Assembly (NCBI GenBank): GCA_905220665.1
Contig: CAJNAR010000152.1
Span: forward strand, 1,021,269 to 1,085,268
Length of the DNA: 64,000 nt
Source: Albugo candida
Lineage: Eukaryota; Oomycota; Peronosporomycetes; Albuginales; Albuginaceae
Direction: 5' to 3'
Shown: positions 1 through 10,660 of the stretch, in pieces
Numbering within the stretch: the first letter of the stretch is position 1
How the letters are laid out: the number at the start of each line of letters is the position of its first letter
Program-made: the position numbers and the translations under genes
Notes under the pieces: model-generated
Told to the model about the DNA's origin: nothing
What the model saw: the letters and a program-made list of their open reading frames with translations, nothing else
Database searches by the model: none

Positions 1-345
1 AGACGTCGGTTCCGTTCCATATCGGGTCTTCGAGTTATATCTTGTTGAATGATCATCTGACTACCCGTGTTTGACTGAGTGCTCCTTCTTACTGGCAAAC
101 CCGATCTTGAATCGGTCGAGGCTGGTGCATGAGCTGTTGTGGCTGATTTGAATGAAATTGGTGACAGCCCGGCCAGGGGCTTACACTTTCATCTTCAGGT
201 CCAATGTCACTCATCTGTTTATCCATGTCGACGTCATCGTCTTCGTGTTCATCTCTCATTTCAACATCTCCGTTTCAAATATTATGCATTCCATAATGCA
301 AATCATCGTCCGCATCATCTCCGTAAGAAGTTGCTGTGTTATCAT

Positions 346-792
346 TCACTGTATTATTTGACACGTTTCCCTCGCAGACACTGTCAACTCGCGTTCGTCA
401 AGTGTAATCGTTCTGCTGGTATGAACCGTGTGTGTCTCCAGATCGTAAAGTTTATAGCCTTTTGTATTTGTGGAATATCCCAGTAACATGCAACGGAAGC
501 TGTTCGCGTCAAACTTCGTGCGCTTAGTTTCGTTGACGTGAGCGTATCCAAGCGATCCAAATACCCGTAGGTAATGTAGTTGCGGCTTTGTATTGAAACA
601 CTTCTCGACTGGAGTCGTATTGATGGATTGGCCGCTTTTGATTCGATTGATCAGGTGAACCGCGGTATTTATCGCTTCATCCCACCAAGTCTGTGCAACA
701 TCCTTGGCGGTCATCATGCTTCTCGCTTTTCCGTGATGGTCCTGCTCATTCGCTCTGCAAGTCCGTTTTGCTGTTCTGATGAATGATTCCAT
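346..792 (-). pseudogene. Copia integrase, C-terminal half
   Basis: The minus-strand frame contains the typical Copia integrase C-terminal stretch: a W-W-D-E-A-I-N-T-A motif followed by LINRIKS, then LRVFGSLGYAHV and a FDANSFRCMLLGYS block. In intact Copia elements this joins the catalytic DDE core to the reverse transcriptase. Upstream, 800-897 carries the broken link to the integrase N-terminal half. It is a fragment of a retroelement pol gene, not a host gene. Confidence 0.8.
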
Positions 793-897
793 TTATCCGG
801 AAAAATTCCTCGAACCTCTTCTTCTTGAGTTCTCCTCCATTGTGCGTTCGTATAGATTTACTCTCGTTCCGCACTGTAGTTCCATTTCTGCTTTGTA

Positions 898-1651
898 CTA
901 GATGAACTTTGTTGTCACCTCACTTGTGGTCTTTGAGACGTATACGTTCACAAATGTGGAGAAGTCATCAATAAATGACAGCATAAATCGGGATCCACCA
1001 GGAGTTTTGATCTTAATGGGTCCCATGACATCTAAGTGAACTAATTGTAATGGTTCCGTAGTCTTCGTCTTTGATTCCTTGGGGAATCTTGCCACGGTCA
1101 TCTTTCCTTGACGACATCCACTAAAATTTTTTCCATCTTCGTTCGAAATTCTTGGTAAAACTTCAGTCGACTGCTGTGTATTATCGTATATTGTGTGGCT
1201 TGGATGACCCATTATGGCATGCCATAGCTCCCACTTGCTCTCAGCGATATTGTGATCAACCACCATGGCTCGCTCATGTTCTACGTTGAGTGTGTAAACG
1301 TTCCCTTCGCGCTTCGCTGACACCACCAGGTCATTTCCTCTAAGAATGTCGCATTGATATGCAACGAACCGCATGTCTAGTCCATGTTGGGCTATCTTTG
1401 GAACTGATAGTAGCCGTCTAACTAGATTGGGTATGTGTAATACTCCCTTCGCCGTCACCATTGTACCACTCTTTGCAAAGAAATCTAATTTTCCCTCCCC
1501 CAATTGCTTCCATCCTAGCTCCGTCTGCAATACGGACTTCAATTGGATCCTCCAACGCATGATATTCGGAAAAATCTTCTTTGCCGGTGTCATATATGAC
1601 GAGGGTTCGCTGCTTGTTTACTACCATCATAGACTGTAAATGAAATTTCAT
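898..1651 (-). pseudogene. Copia protease / GAG-pre-integrase / integrase N-terminus
   Basis: Two overlapping minus-strand frames carry the protease-to-integrase segment. Visible blocks are VLHIPNLVRRLLSVPK (after the protease), LWHAIMGHPSH (GAG-pre-integrase histidines) and HLDVMGPIK...FMLSFIDDFS (integrase core with its first two aspartates). A frameshift near 1418-1590 splits the protease end from the rest. The gene is inactive. Confidence 0.8.
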
Positions 1652-1689
1652 TCGCGTCCGTCAAATGATTTATCTTGCACTAATGTTTC

Positions 1690-2331
1690 TTCTTGCCTAA
1701 TTTATTGCATCTGTGGCACCTTCTACGAGTTTTTCTTCGTCTTATAATCTTTATTTGTAGCTCGTTGTTAGCGCACTATCTGTCCTATTCCTTGGCCGTG
1801 TCGTACACGAAATGCACCCTTCGAGGTCTCTCATTGCTGTTTCTTGTCGTGTTCCTTCAGCAACTTTTCTTTTACGTCCATCTGTGTCAGTCCAACTGAA
1901 TTCTCCAGTACTGTGACAAGTAGTTCGTATTAGGCAGGCAAGCTTCCGAGAAAAGTCGTGAGCTTCCTTCCATCATCCATCGTTTCTACGACTGCTTCCA
2001 TGCTTAGTGTGAGCTCGTCAAACCGATCTATATGGCTGGCCATATTGCTCCTTCTTCCATGCGAGACTCATGCAGTCTTCGTGTTAGAGCTATTCTGTTC
2101 TGAAGGTTGCGCTTGTTGTAATAATCCTCAACTATATCCCATACTTCCTTGGCTGTATTTGCATGACGAATCTTTAATTGATGCTCCACTTCGACTCCTT
2201 GTGCGATAATCGCAAACGCTTTCATGTCTTTGACTCTCCAATCCGCATCCGATTAGCCCTTTGACTTCATTTCCATTATATGATTCAGTGGTCCCTTGCG
2301 TGATAGAGTCATCTTCATGTTGAATTCCCAA
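1690..2331 (-). pseudogene. Copia gag remnant with zinc-knuckle patch
   Basis: The minus-strand frame at 2225-2028 contains TAKEVWDIVEDYYNKRNLQNRI, which matches the Copia gag (UBN2/Retrotran_gag_2) pattern A-x-E-x-W-D-x-L-x-x-x-Y. About 300 bp further along, a CxxC (CHRC) patch sits in a basic context, as in a gag zinc knuckle. Several frameshifts separate the parts. Confidence 0.65.
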
Positions 2332-2401
2332 TGTAAGTGGTTTCCGTTCCCGAGCAAGACGTCAGGCTTCTCCATCTTGTCGCTGTTGCCACCAAACGTT
2401 T

Positions 2402-2415
2402 CTGGGCTCATAACC
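2402..2415 (-). other. Copia-1 primer-binding site (initiator tRNA-Met anticodon type)
   Basis: On the minus strand this reads GGTTATGAGCCCAG, directly after a CA that closes the LTR. The plus-strand complement, CTGGGCTCATAACC, looks like the anticodon stem-loop of initiator tRNA-Met (CAU anticodon inside). Drosophila copia is known to prime from a half-tRNA cut in that loop. The same motif recurs at 7579-7592 in the second Copia element. Confidence 0.6.
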
Positions 2416-3567
2416 TGTTAGTTTTCGGTCAAAAGGGGAGTAAATTATCAAGATTAACAGTCTCATACGGGCCACTAATCACTACCTCTCGAATTATGTG
2501 TCACACCTCATAGTCGTCGTTTCGCATGTCGTGTGTACTGCAGAATCGGTGCTTTAACTACAGTGTACGTTTCAACACATCCTAGAAGCGCCGATGCAGA
2601 AACGTGTCTACAACAAACAGTCTGAGTAGATCGTAAAAGGGCATAGACTGCCAGAGTACGAGTTACCCCGGGAAAAGGAAAAGAACATTAGGCATGTATC
2701 ACATTGGCGGGACCTGGACAAGACTTCAAGATTCGCCATTGCGAATTTCGCTCGGGGAGGATGTAGGGCACGGCGGCATGCAAAACACGATACATGTTTA
2801 CGCAAGCAATGACGTCATGTAGGAATCAGGCAAACAATCCAGTAAAATAGTCAGTAGGCTTAGAGTAGCACAGAGTTCTGAACTAAGTACCTAATTGAAC
2901 TTCACTTTTCGTTTTTACCAGCTCAGGCACTACAGCGTTTACGCTCAGTAATTGCCGAAACGTCAATTTTAGAGAAAGAGATCGCAATACTTGCTGGAGT
3001 TGTGAGATTTCTTCGAAGCTAATAGTACCTCGGATGCTTCAATTTTGTACAAATAAACATTTGGCTGAAATACAGGTATGATGAGCGACACTTTCAAAAA
3101 AGATATCTAATTTTTTGTTATACCAGGCAAGCGTATCACACAAGCACTTCAGTACAGCCTTCTTTTATTACCGTTTACTATTATTAAACTGGAGAGATAG
3201 CGCTCCTTCTGTAGCGGGAATTTTCTTTAGTTACTTATATTGAGCTGTGTTTGGCCGTCTTATAAGTGTAGTGATTTAAGTATCTGTTCGAGGCATTATG
3301 GCCTAAGCCCGTACAAACTTCTTTCGATTTCGTTTTACATCAGGCTTGGGCTCAACTTCCAACACGCATGCTTGCTGTTGTTACCCCGGAACTCACCAGC
3401 AAATAGCGTCGGAACAAAAACCTGGGTAAACAGTAGGGCAGTGGCCTGCTGTTACTTCTTTTAGATTCATAAAGATGTATTTCTAGAAAATTCAGAGATC
3501 TAGGACGTTTCTACATCGGGAGAGCGTTAAAAGGAACAGTACGGATTTTCGACAACGCAATTAACTA
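2416..3567. other. Presumed LTR and decayed repeat sequence, no gene seen
   Basis: The segment begins with the presumed Copia-1 5' LTR (TG at 2416), but no second copy of that LTR is in the window, so its outer end is unknown. No reading frame resembles a known protein. 3285-3525 is related to 15034-15250. Confidence 0.4.
3285..3525. repeat. LTR-like dispersed repeat, copy A
   Basis: Short blocks are shared in the same order with 15034-15250: GTTCGAGGCA, then TGGCC-AAGC-CGT, then CAGTGGCCTGC, TTTTAGATT and GAGATCT. The two copies have diverged strongly. They may be old LTRs of one family. Confidence 0.4.
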
Positions 3568-3572
3568 CAAAG

Positions 3573-3728
3573 TATTGATAAAGGACCTTGTGGAGGAGAT
3601 GGTTCGGGCACGACTTGCGAGAAAAATGGAAAGTACGTTTATTAAGTTGTCGATTGCTAAGTACAGCACATGTAATGTCAGAATCTTCAGCATGGGCTTT
3701 GTGTCCAATGTGCTCTACATCATCAACA
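3573..3728 (-). repeat. 3' LTR of Copia-2
   Basis: The segment aligns along its length with 7593-7694 joined to 9653-9723. Shared blocks are CCTTG-GGAGGAGATGG, GGAAAGTACGTTTATT, GAATCTTCAGCATG and GTGTCCAATGTG. The inner end is TG...CA compatible. The copies differ by many substitutions and an indel of about 17 bp next to the insertion site. Confidence 0.75.
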
Positions 3729-6700
3729 CTTTGCCTGGATTTGTAATCTCCAGCGTTTGGCTTCTTCAACAACATTTGTAATTGCTTAGTCACTAGTGGA
3801 TAGGTGGTATAATCGTCCACTTGGCACTTTGAGTTGACGCACTTTACTTCAATATTTCCAGTTTTCACAAGTTCACGAACGAATAGATGATAAATGTCGA
3901 TGTGCTTTGCTCGACTTTGATACCCATCATTCTTTGCAATAGCAATTGCACTCGGATTGTCCTCATCCACAGTAATGACGGACTCCTACTGAATGATCAA
4001 ATCTTCCAGAAGACAATTGATCCATGTGACCTTTTGTACACAAGAGATAGTTCAACATATTCTGCTTCGGCGGTACTGAAAGCAACAACTCTTTGTAATC
4101 TTGACTTCAAAAGGACAGGTTACCAATTCATCATAACCATAATATCTGACATAGATCGGAATCTTTTTTTTCGATGTAGCCCAACCTGCGTCGCTATACG
4201 CACAAATTTGTACATCTGGATCAGATCGAAACCAAATCTCACTTTTTTCGTTTCCTTTAGATATCGCAACACTCAACTTGCTGTATTTCAATGTTAAGTT
4301 TTCGAGATATCGAATTAGCTGACAAACAGCAAATGTAATATCAGGTCGTGCCCCATTCGTAATGTACAGTACAATAATGATCCAACCAACGAAGTAACAG
4401 GTCGCTTCTTCATCCGTGGGTCTTTAAGCTCACTTTTCGTCAATGACTGACCCTCAACTGTTGGGATGTATACTGGTTTCGAGTCAACTTGTTTGAACTT
4501 TCCGATCATTCTCGAAATGCATGCTGTCTGCGAGATCTTCATTACTCTCTTACTTTGACTATACTCAGCGTCCACGCCAAGGATGTAACTCAACTGACGA
4601 AGTTTTTTTTTAGCAAAAACTCTTTCTTCAATTGTAACAGAATGTTGTTAATCCCTCCCAAACTTTCTGATCCTATCAGCAAATCGGCAACATACAAAAC
4701 AATGTATGTGGAGTCATGTTCCGCATGTTGAGCAAAATGCAAGTCCTGTTGTGCTGTCTATTCAACTCCAGTTTTGTATCAAATATATTTTAGATCAACT
4801 TGTACCATGTAATAACTGCTTGCTTTAGGCCATATAAAGTTCGGTTCAACTTGTAAACGTGGTTCGGCTAAATCAATACTCCTTCCGGTGGCCAATTCAA
4901 TGAATATTCTTCCCGAGTTCCATTAAGAAATGCCGTATTCAAATCATATTTCTGCACATGATAGCCTCGGAGACAGCACAATGCCAAGAATACACGAATT
5001 GACTTGCAACAAGAGAGTATGTGTGAAAGTAGTCTACACCTGGGGTTTGTTGATGACCAAGTGCAACAAGTCTTGCTCTATAACGTTCGATTTCTCCTTT
5101 GTCATTCTTCTTGATTGAAAATACCGTTTGATGCCTATCATCTCCTGACTTGGTGAGCGTTTTACCACGGTCCAAACTGATTTTCCCCAAAGCTGCCAAT
5201 TCCTCTTTGATAACTTCAAACTACTGCTCCGCTTCTGGTGATAACTGTAATTTTGATAGTAACTTGGTACTTCCAATGCTGCATTATCTTCTTCATCCTT
5301 AAATCTGTATCTTTTCTTTAATCGTCCATTATTTTTAACTGAATCGCTCTCATAGGGACGAATGCGCCTGACGGAATATTGTTCGTGAGTTCTAATTGCG
5401 GATTCCTTCCCAAATTGTGTCGTCTAGAATGCGTATCACAACCACGATCTTCATCACCATATCTTCTCTCCCTCAGCACCATAGCCGTATTGGTGAAAAC
5501 GTCTGTTGAAGCACTATAATCAGTATCCATATCGCGCATTGTGACAACTTCGAGCTGCGATGAAGATGGTTGATGAGTTTCTTCAATTCAACATCAACTT
5601 GAATGTTCTGTACATTAATATCAACTTTTACATCCTCATCATGTTCGCATCAATACTCGTACCATACTTCTATGCCAAATGACCATCCACCACTTTGGAC
5701 GTTCTTAATTTTATTCGATTCTTCGAATATAGCTTTTGCACTACCACTACTTTGCTTGTTCTGGAACCGATCACTCAATAACCTTTTTCATCACTCGCGT
5801 ATCCGACAACATACAAGTAAATACTTTGTCAAGTTTTTGGCTCTTTGCTTTGTCGATGTGTGCAAAACCCTTTGAACCAAAAATACACAAGTTGCTCAAA
5901 TTTGGTCTAGTCTCAATGCAAAATATAATAGATGTCTTGTACTCCCATACACTGCTGCATTAATTGCTTCCCCTACCACTGCTTGTCGACACTTTTCCAT
6001 GCTAACATTGATCGAGCTCGCTCAATCAGTGTACTATTATTTAGCTAGGCCAAACCGTTTTGTTAAGGCGAGTACGATACAGTTTTTTGATGTATAATTC
6101 CGGTGTGTCGACATGAAAAAATGGACTTTTGTCGATGTATTGCGCCCCCTTCCCCGTTCGTTTCTGATACACTTGATCCTTTTGTTCTTTGATTCTCCAT
6201 CAAAGCTTTATATTCCACAAACTTGCTTCAATCTTCGATGCGACGAAATAGACCACAGTATATCTGGGAGTAATCGTCGATAAACGTGACAACATACTTT
6301 GTACCCGCCAGGATCCATTACGTGGCTGTGTACAAGTTCAAGAAATACTAATTTCTGATCTTACCATCCTCTGATTTTGAGAACGATTTAGGATTTAATC
6401 TATACATCTTGCACACATTTGGTGATCATCATGTTCTTTCGCATTCACATTCCGTCAACACATTCACTAACACCGATATATGCCCAAGACGAGTAATTCT
6501 AAATCTTGTTCCGAGTTTTCTTGACTGGCGTTCTCCACTCTGATTGAATATAACAATACGTATAGCTTGTCTCTTTCTTGAGATTTGCCACCGTTGACCG
6601 TTCTTCATGATGCTGCACCATTGTGTACCAAAATTGAGTTTGAGTCCTCTTGACATCAAAACTGATACTGAAAGCGGTCTTCGATCCATGCCTGATACTA

Positions 6701-7578
6701 ATAGATCATCATAGGTTTTTATTCGCTCTCCATTTCCAGTGTAATAAGAACGATTACAGCTTTTGTGGCTGTAAGTTGAAGGCCATTTGATACAGTGATT
6801 TGAATTGATGATTTCAGTGGCTTGAAATCCGTGAATTCTTGTACAAATGGACTCATATGACTGCTGGCACCATTTTATAGTAACCAATTCATTTCATAAT
6901 GTTGTTTGACGCCATAAAACGCCTGTTCTACTCGGTCACTGTCTTCGGTTTTGTCGACACTCAGAAATTCTATGATCAGTACGTCCGCGTCCAAAGCACT
7001 TCGCTAAACTTCTGTGCTGTCAGTTTATGGTTTTCTCTTTTTTTTTCTGAACTGCATGGTTGCTTCCAAAGCAAGTACCCTGGACCTCTTCCGTTGCAGC
7101 GATCCATATTATCGATGGATCATCTCCTTCGCTTGCATCATATCCATGATAAATTGTTCGTCTTGACCCATGCTGTCTCTAATCGCAGCCATTCTTTGTA
7201 CATATCTCCTCGACTTTTATGAGATGTTCCAATGTGTTCCCTCCCTTTTCCATCCTGAAATCGTGCTCTTGTCGTCTTATTTGTATACGATTGTGCGTGT
7301 TCGCGAAACAAAATGCTTTCTGCTTAATTTATCACGCTTCAGCTGTAGTTGCAGCCGAACAAATCAATGACTGGAAGTTAGGGATGACCTTGGTTGCAAT
7401 GATGGCAAAGGCCTTAACATTATTGACTTTCCACATTTCTATTGCCGGATCGACCTCAATTAAAATCTACAATGCCTCAATATGTTCGTTGAGGTTCTTC
7501 CTTGCTAAGATCATCCGAGCATTAGACTCCCATATAAAATAATTGTATTCATGCAAAACATTCGTGATATTCCATCGT
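3729..7578 (-). pseudogene. Decayed gag-pol of Copia-2
   Basis: Reading the minus strand from 7578 down: gag-like text near 7150-7100 (DEQFIMDMMQAKEMIHR); a protease start near 6875 (DGASSHM, the Copia D-x-GAS box with G for S); broken integrase; RT start at about 5110-5010 (GEIERYRARLVALGHQQTPG); RT end at 4593-4315 (YILGVDAEYSQ... SLVGSLLYCT); and RNase H at 4291-3745 (DNPSAIAIAKN, YQSRAKHIDIYHLFVRE, VTKQLQMLLKK). Stops and shifts occur throughout, and the order is standard for Ty1/Copia. Confidence 0.8.
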
Positions 7579-7592
7579 TTGGGCTCATAACC
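7579..7592 (-). other. Copia-2 primer-binding site (initiator tRNA-Met anticodon type)
   Basis: The minus strand reads GGTTATGAGCCCAA immediately after the CA that ends the 5' LTR. It matches the Copia-1 site except for the last base, which supports one conserved priming mechanism in two different Copia families. Confidence 0.6.
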
Positions 7593-7694
7593 TGGTGGTA
7601 AAGAACCTTGCGGAGGAGATGGTTTGGGGCACGACGTTGGAGAAATATGGAAAGTACGTTTATTGAGTATAAGATTGCTAAAAACAGCACCCTA
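7593..7694 (-). repeat. 5' LTR of Copia-2, inner part
   Basis: This is the inner (U5) portion of the 5' LTR, aligned with 3573-3670. It is cut at a TA dinucleotide (7693-7694) by the mariner insertion. The remainder resumes at 9653. Confidence 0.7.
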
Positions 7695-7719
7695 CCAAAA
7701 AGATTGTCGTTTTTTATAT

Positions 7720-8490
7720 GGGTATTGATATCCCGACAACTTTTTTTTTAATTCAACATGCCTAGTTGAATTATTACTCTCACGACTTTTTCTTTTTTGC
7801 AAAATACATACATGCTTTTACATTTCAAAGTACTTACATCCATACACACCCAAACTGTTGCTCCAACAGCTCCAATCAAACATTATTTGTGATTGGCTAA
7901 TACACAGAATGTTTCATCTGTGATAGGCTATTACTTCTCACAATTTCCATTTGACACATTGAGCATCGGACACAGGGAAATGCAGGTGCACCAATTGCGG
8001 AAAATCGGCCATAACAAGCGGTATTGCGAAATTCCGGTTACAAGGTTAGATTCAGAACAAGCTTTAGTAAAAAATTAGATAACCCTCCTTCATAGAATTA
8101 TTTCTTTACACATTCTACTTTCGGTCGTTAGTGTATAATGACTTTACGACGCATTATAGCTTAGCAAACTGGGAATGAATCGTCTACTAGTGATTAATGT
8201 TTAGCTCAGTTGAAATAATCTTTCTCTACTAGATTTAGCCTTAGGCGTGAATAACTTCTATTAGTTAAAAATGTGAACTTACTTATTTTTCCAAAATTGT
8301 GGAAGTAATAATTCAAGTAGGCATGACGTATTCTAAATTGCAAATAAATGTAATTTAGGAAAAAACTTGTCGGGATATCAATACCACTGATTACTGATCC
8401 AAAAAAGTTGTGGGAGTCATAATCTAAGTAGGCATGATGTAATTTAAAAAAAAATGTAATTAAAAAAAGGCTGTCGGGATATCAATACCC
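7720..8490. mobile_element. Non-autonomous DNA transposon (MITE-like), 8-bp target duplication
   Basis: The ends are GGGTATTGATATCCCGACA at 7720 and its exact inverse ending at 8490. Similarity between the arms extends, imperfectly, over about 75 bp. The flanks are identical 8-mers, TTTTATAT at 7712-7719 and 8491-8498. Eight-base duplications are typical of hAT, P and Merlin elements. No transposase is encoded. The right arm is present twice in tandem: 8287-8389 and 8398-8490 both carry AAGTAGGCATGA and end in GTCGGGATATCAATACC. Confidence 0.8.
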
Positions 8491-8563
8491 TTTTATATTT
8501 GAAATTTTAATTGTCGACGCGCTCCCTTCCCATACACTTCTTTCAATTCCCACAAATAAAACC

Positions 8564-9463
8564 ATGGCCAGTCAAACTATGGAAACGAAAACCTTGTCGA
8601 TTGAGGGTAGAAGCCGTCTGGTTGGAATTAAGTCGACTGGTCAGAAAACTCCCTTGATTGCAGCTCATTTCGGAATCAGTCAAAGACAAGTACAGCGCGT
8701 TGTGAAGCACTACCGCAATGAATCCAGTGTTATTCCCAACAAATGTCCAGGACGACCAAAATAACTTGATGACAGGGATGTTAGGCACTTCGTCCGCAAA
8801 GTGGAGAAAGATAGGCGGGCAACACTTCAAGATATCATAAACAAAATGACTGTCCAAGTCAGCCCGTCAACAACAAGAAGGCGACTTCATAGAACTGGAT
8901 TATTTTCTCGCGTAGCGCCCAAGAAGCCATTAATCCGCGAGAATTTCCGCAAGCCGCTTGTCTGAAGAACAGCCTATGAGAGGTACAATCTAGACTGTCT
9001 AGCACCCTCTTTCAAATCAGGACGAAAATTTGTGAAGGTCTGGGGTGCCTTTCAAGGAGAAAAAAAGAGTTGATTGATTCGCATGGGTCCAAATCGGCCG
9101 ACAGCAGTTGACTTTCTTGAACAAGTCTATGATATTGAAGTGGGAAGATTTTAGGCTGAGCTCAATGGTCCATTGCTAATGCCCCTAAGAAATGGAAGGA
9201 TGAAAGTGGCATTGCAAAGCTGAATTGGCCACCGAATTCCGCAGGCCTGAACCCAATCCAACATGTGTGGGCGAGAGTCAAAGATCAGGTCCAGAAGTTT
9301 CCCATGGCAAAAAAACGAAAAAGAATTGTCGCATCAAATTCAAGATTTTTGGTCCAAAGTGATGAAGAATAGTTGCAAAGATTAGTCTACACCCTCCATT
9401 GCCGAATTTAGGCAGTTTTTGCTTCAAATGGTGGATCAAGTCGATGGTAGCATAACCCATATC
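8564..9463 (+). pseudogene. Tc1/mariner transposase, inactivated
   Basis: It starts at ATG 8564 with a helix-turn-helix N-terminus (SRLVGIKSTGQKTPLIAAHF, QRQVQRVVKHYR) and a GRPK hook, then hits a stop at 8762. The reading continues to a second paired-type HTH (TLQDIINKM, STTRRRLHR). Further along come V-W-G-A-F near 9040, DFLEQVYD near 9110, WPPNSAGLNPIQHVWARVKDQV in shifted frames near 9230-9295, and a degenerate tail. At least five stops or shifts are visible, so it makes no protein. Confidence 0.8.
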
Positions 9464-9652
9464 TAATATTAATAAAATGTCTACAATCTAATCTATATCA
9501 ATTATATTTCTGGTAAACACTTCTTCATATGCATTAGAACGAGTACTGAATGTTTGAGAGGCATTGAGCTAGAGATGGATGTGTAACTGTGGTTGAAGTG
9601 CGCTGGGTTGGTTCTAAATAATATAGATAATAAAATGACAATCTTCTTGGTA

Positions 9653-9723
9653 TTGTACAGTATATGTGATGTTAGAATCTTCAGCATGGCCTTTAGTGTC
9701 CAATGTGGTCTAAATCATCAGCA
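9653..9723 (-). repeat. 5' LTR of Copia-2, outer part
   Basis: This continues the LTR on the far side of the mariner insertion and aligns with 3660-3728 (GAATCTTCAGCATG, GTGTCCAATGTG, ATCATCA-CA). It ends in CA on the plus strand and is followed by the CAAAG target duplication. Confidence 0.7.
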
Positions 9724-9830
9724 CAAAGATTCTCTAGTTTATGCTCATCTAGGCGCGACCCTAGTATGCTTCGGTTAGCGAGATCGCCTACAGGAGAGGG
9801 AAAGGCCAGAGTTACTGAATACTGCCGAGC
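9724..9830. other. Junction between Copia-2 and the next element
   Basis: It begins with the right-hand CAAAG target duplication (9724-9728). Nothing else is recognised. Confidence 0.4.
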
Positions 9831-9989
9831 CGATTAGATTCGGTTTTATCCATTCTAATAAAGAGGATCGTTCACAAGAAGGTGATGTCAGTAAGCTATC
9901 TCAGGAGGAGTTGTGAGTGACTGTGAAATTTTTGAAGGAGCAATTATAGAATCAATTCAGAATACCCGTGTGGCTTGTATCAAACATCG

Positions 9990-10660
9990 AACAAAAATGA
10001 GAATTTGCAAGTATTAACTGATGCGATCGGATTCGAACTTACGGAAGAAGATCAAGTGAGATATTTCGTGGAAGCTAAAATATCTGATAATTTAAGAGGT
10101 GTGAAACTCAAGAAAGTCATGGGGACGTTCAGATGAGGCGAGAGTATGATGGGAACTTACAAATGGATGGTCTCACCCGCAACTTTATGAACGTCCTGAA
10201 TGAGCAGTACATGGAAAATGCTGACGAGAATGAGCCAAAACGTTGCATACATTATCTAGTGAATGCGCTAAGACAACCGATGATGCAAGATTTGCTGAGA
10301 TCAGAATTATATCGACATGCCAATTGAAGATACAGAGCGGGTATATCTTGATCTGTGGCTTGGTTGAGGACCCAAGTTATGCGATTCGCTATATTGCGTC
10401 GTTCCTTATGTCAATGACATCACATCAGAAGCAGGAAGTAAACGTAAGGATGTGTCTCACATACCTCATCCTAATGGGGCAAAAAAGGCAACGACGGGAG
10501 GACGACACACATATATGAACCCTGGACATATAAACGTAGTTAGAAAAGACCGAAAACCTCCATGGAAGAGAAAGCAAAAGAAATCTACACGACAACGAAA
10601 ATGTCTTCATTGTCGGTAGGTTGACCATACGTTTTAATGCTGTCCCTACTGTAATTCCGC
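9990..10660 (+). pseudogene. Gypsy-like gag remnant
   Basis: Visible text includes DAIGFELTEEDQVRYFVEAKISDNLRG, then the 10133-10327 frame with KRCIHYLVNALRQPMMQDLLRSELYRHAN, and near 10600 a basic run leading to KCLHCR-VDHTF-CCP, which reads as a broken CCHC zinc knuckle. This is the usual retroviral-type gag layout. Several stops interrupt it. Confidence 0.6.

Larger units (their letters stand above)
1..2415 (-). mobile_element. Copia-like LTR retrotransposon 1, partial and decayed
   Basis: Read on the minus strand, the order is gag (about 2330 to 1900), a zinc-knuckle-like CHRC patch (about 1735 to 1690), protease/pre-integrase and integrase (about 1650 to 350). This is the Copia order, and the element runs off the left edge before its reverse transcriptase. 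Frames are broken by stops and shifts, so it cannot encode a functional polyprotein. The 5' LTR boundary is set at 2416 by the primer-binding site at 2402-2415. Confidence 0.8.
7695..9650 (+). mobile_element. Tc1/mariner element inserted in the Copia-2 LTR
   Basis: The ends are imperfect terminal inverted repeats: CCAAAAAGATTGTCG at 7695 against the inverse of TGACAATCTTCTTGG ending at 9650. Each is flanked by TA (7693-7694 and 9651-9652), the target of Tc1/mariner elements. The LTR reads through once the element is removed. A broken Tc1-type transposase lies inside, and a second, non-autonomous element sits in its leader. Confidence 0.85.
3573..9723 (-). mobile_element. Copia-like LTR retrotransposon 2, with nested insertions
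   Basis: Both LTRs are visible: 3' LTR at 3573-3728 and 5' LTR at 7593-7694 plus 9653-9723. The 5' LTR is interrupted by a Tc1/mariner element. The flanks are a perfect 5-bp duplication, CAAAG at 3568-3572 and at 9724-9728, as expected for LTR element integration. The internal region (minus strand) reads gag, protease, integrase, RT, RNase H, all broken. A primer-binding site like that of Copia-1 lies at 7579-7592. The 3' LTR starts TA where the 5' LTR has TG, which is presumably a mutation. Confidence 0.8.

Noticed and set aside
8543..8857. 104-codon minus-strand frame
   Set aside because: It is antisense to the Tc1/mariner transposase start and has no motif of its own.
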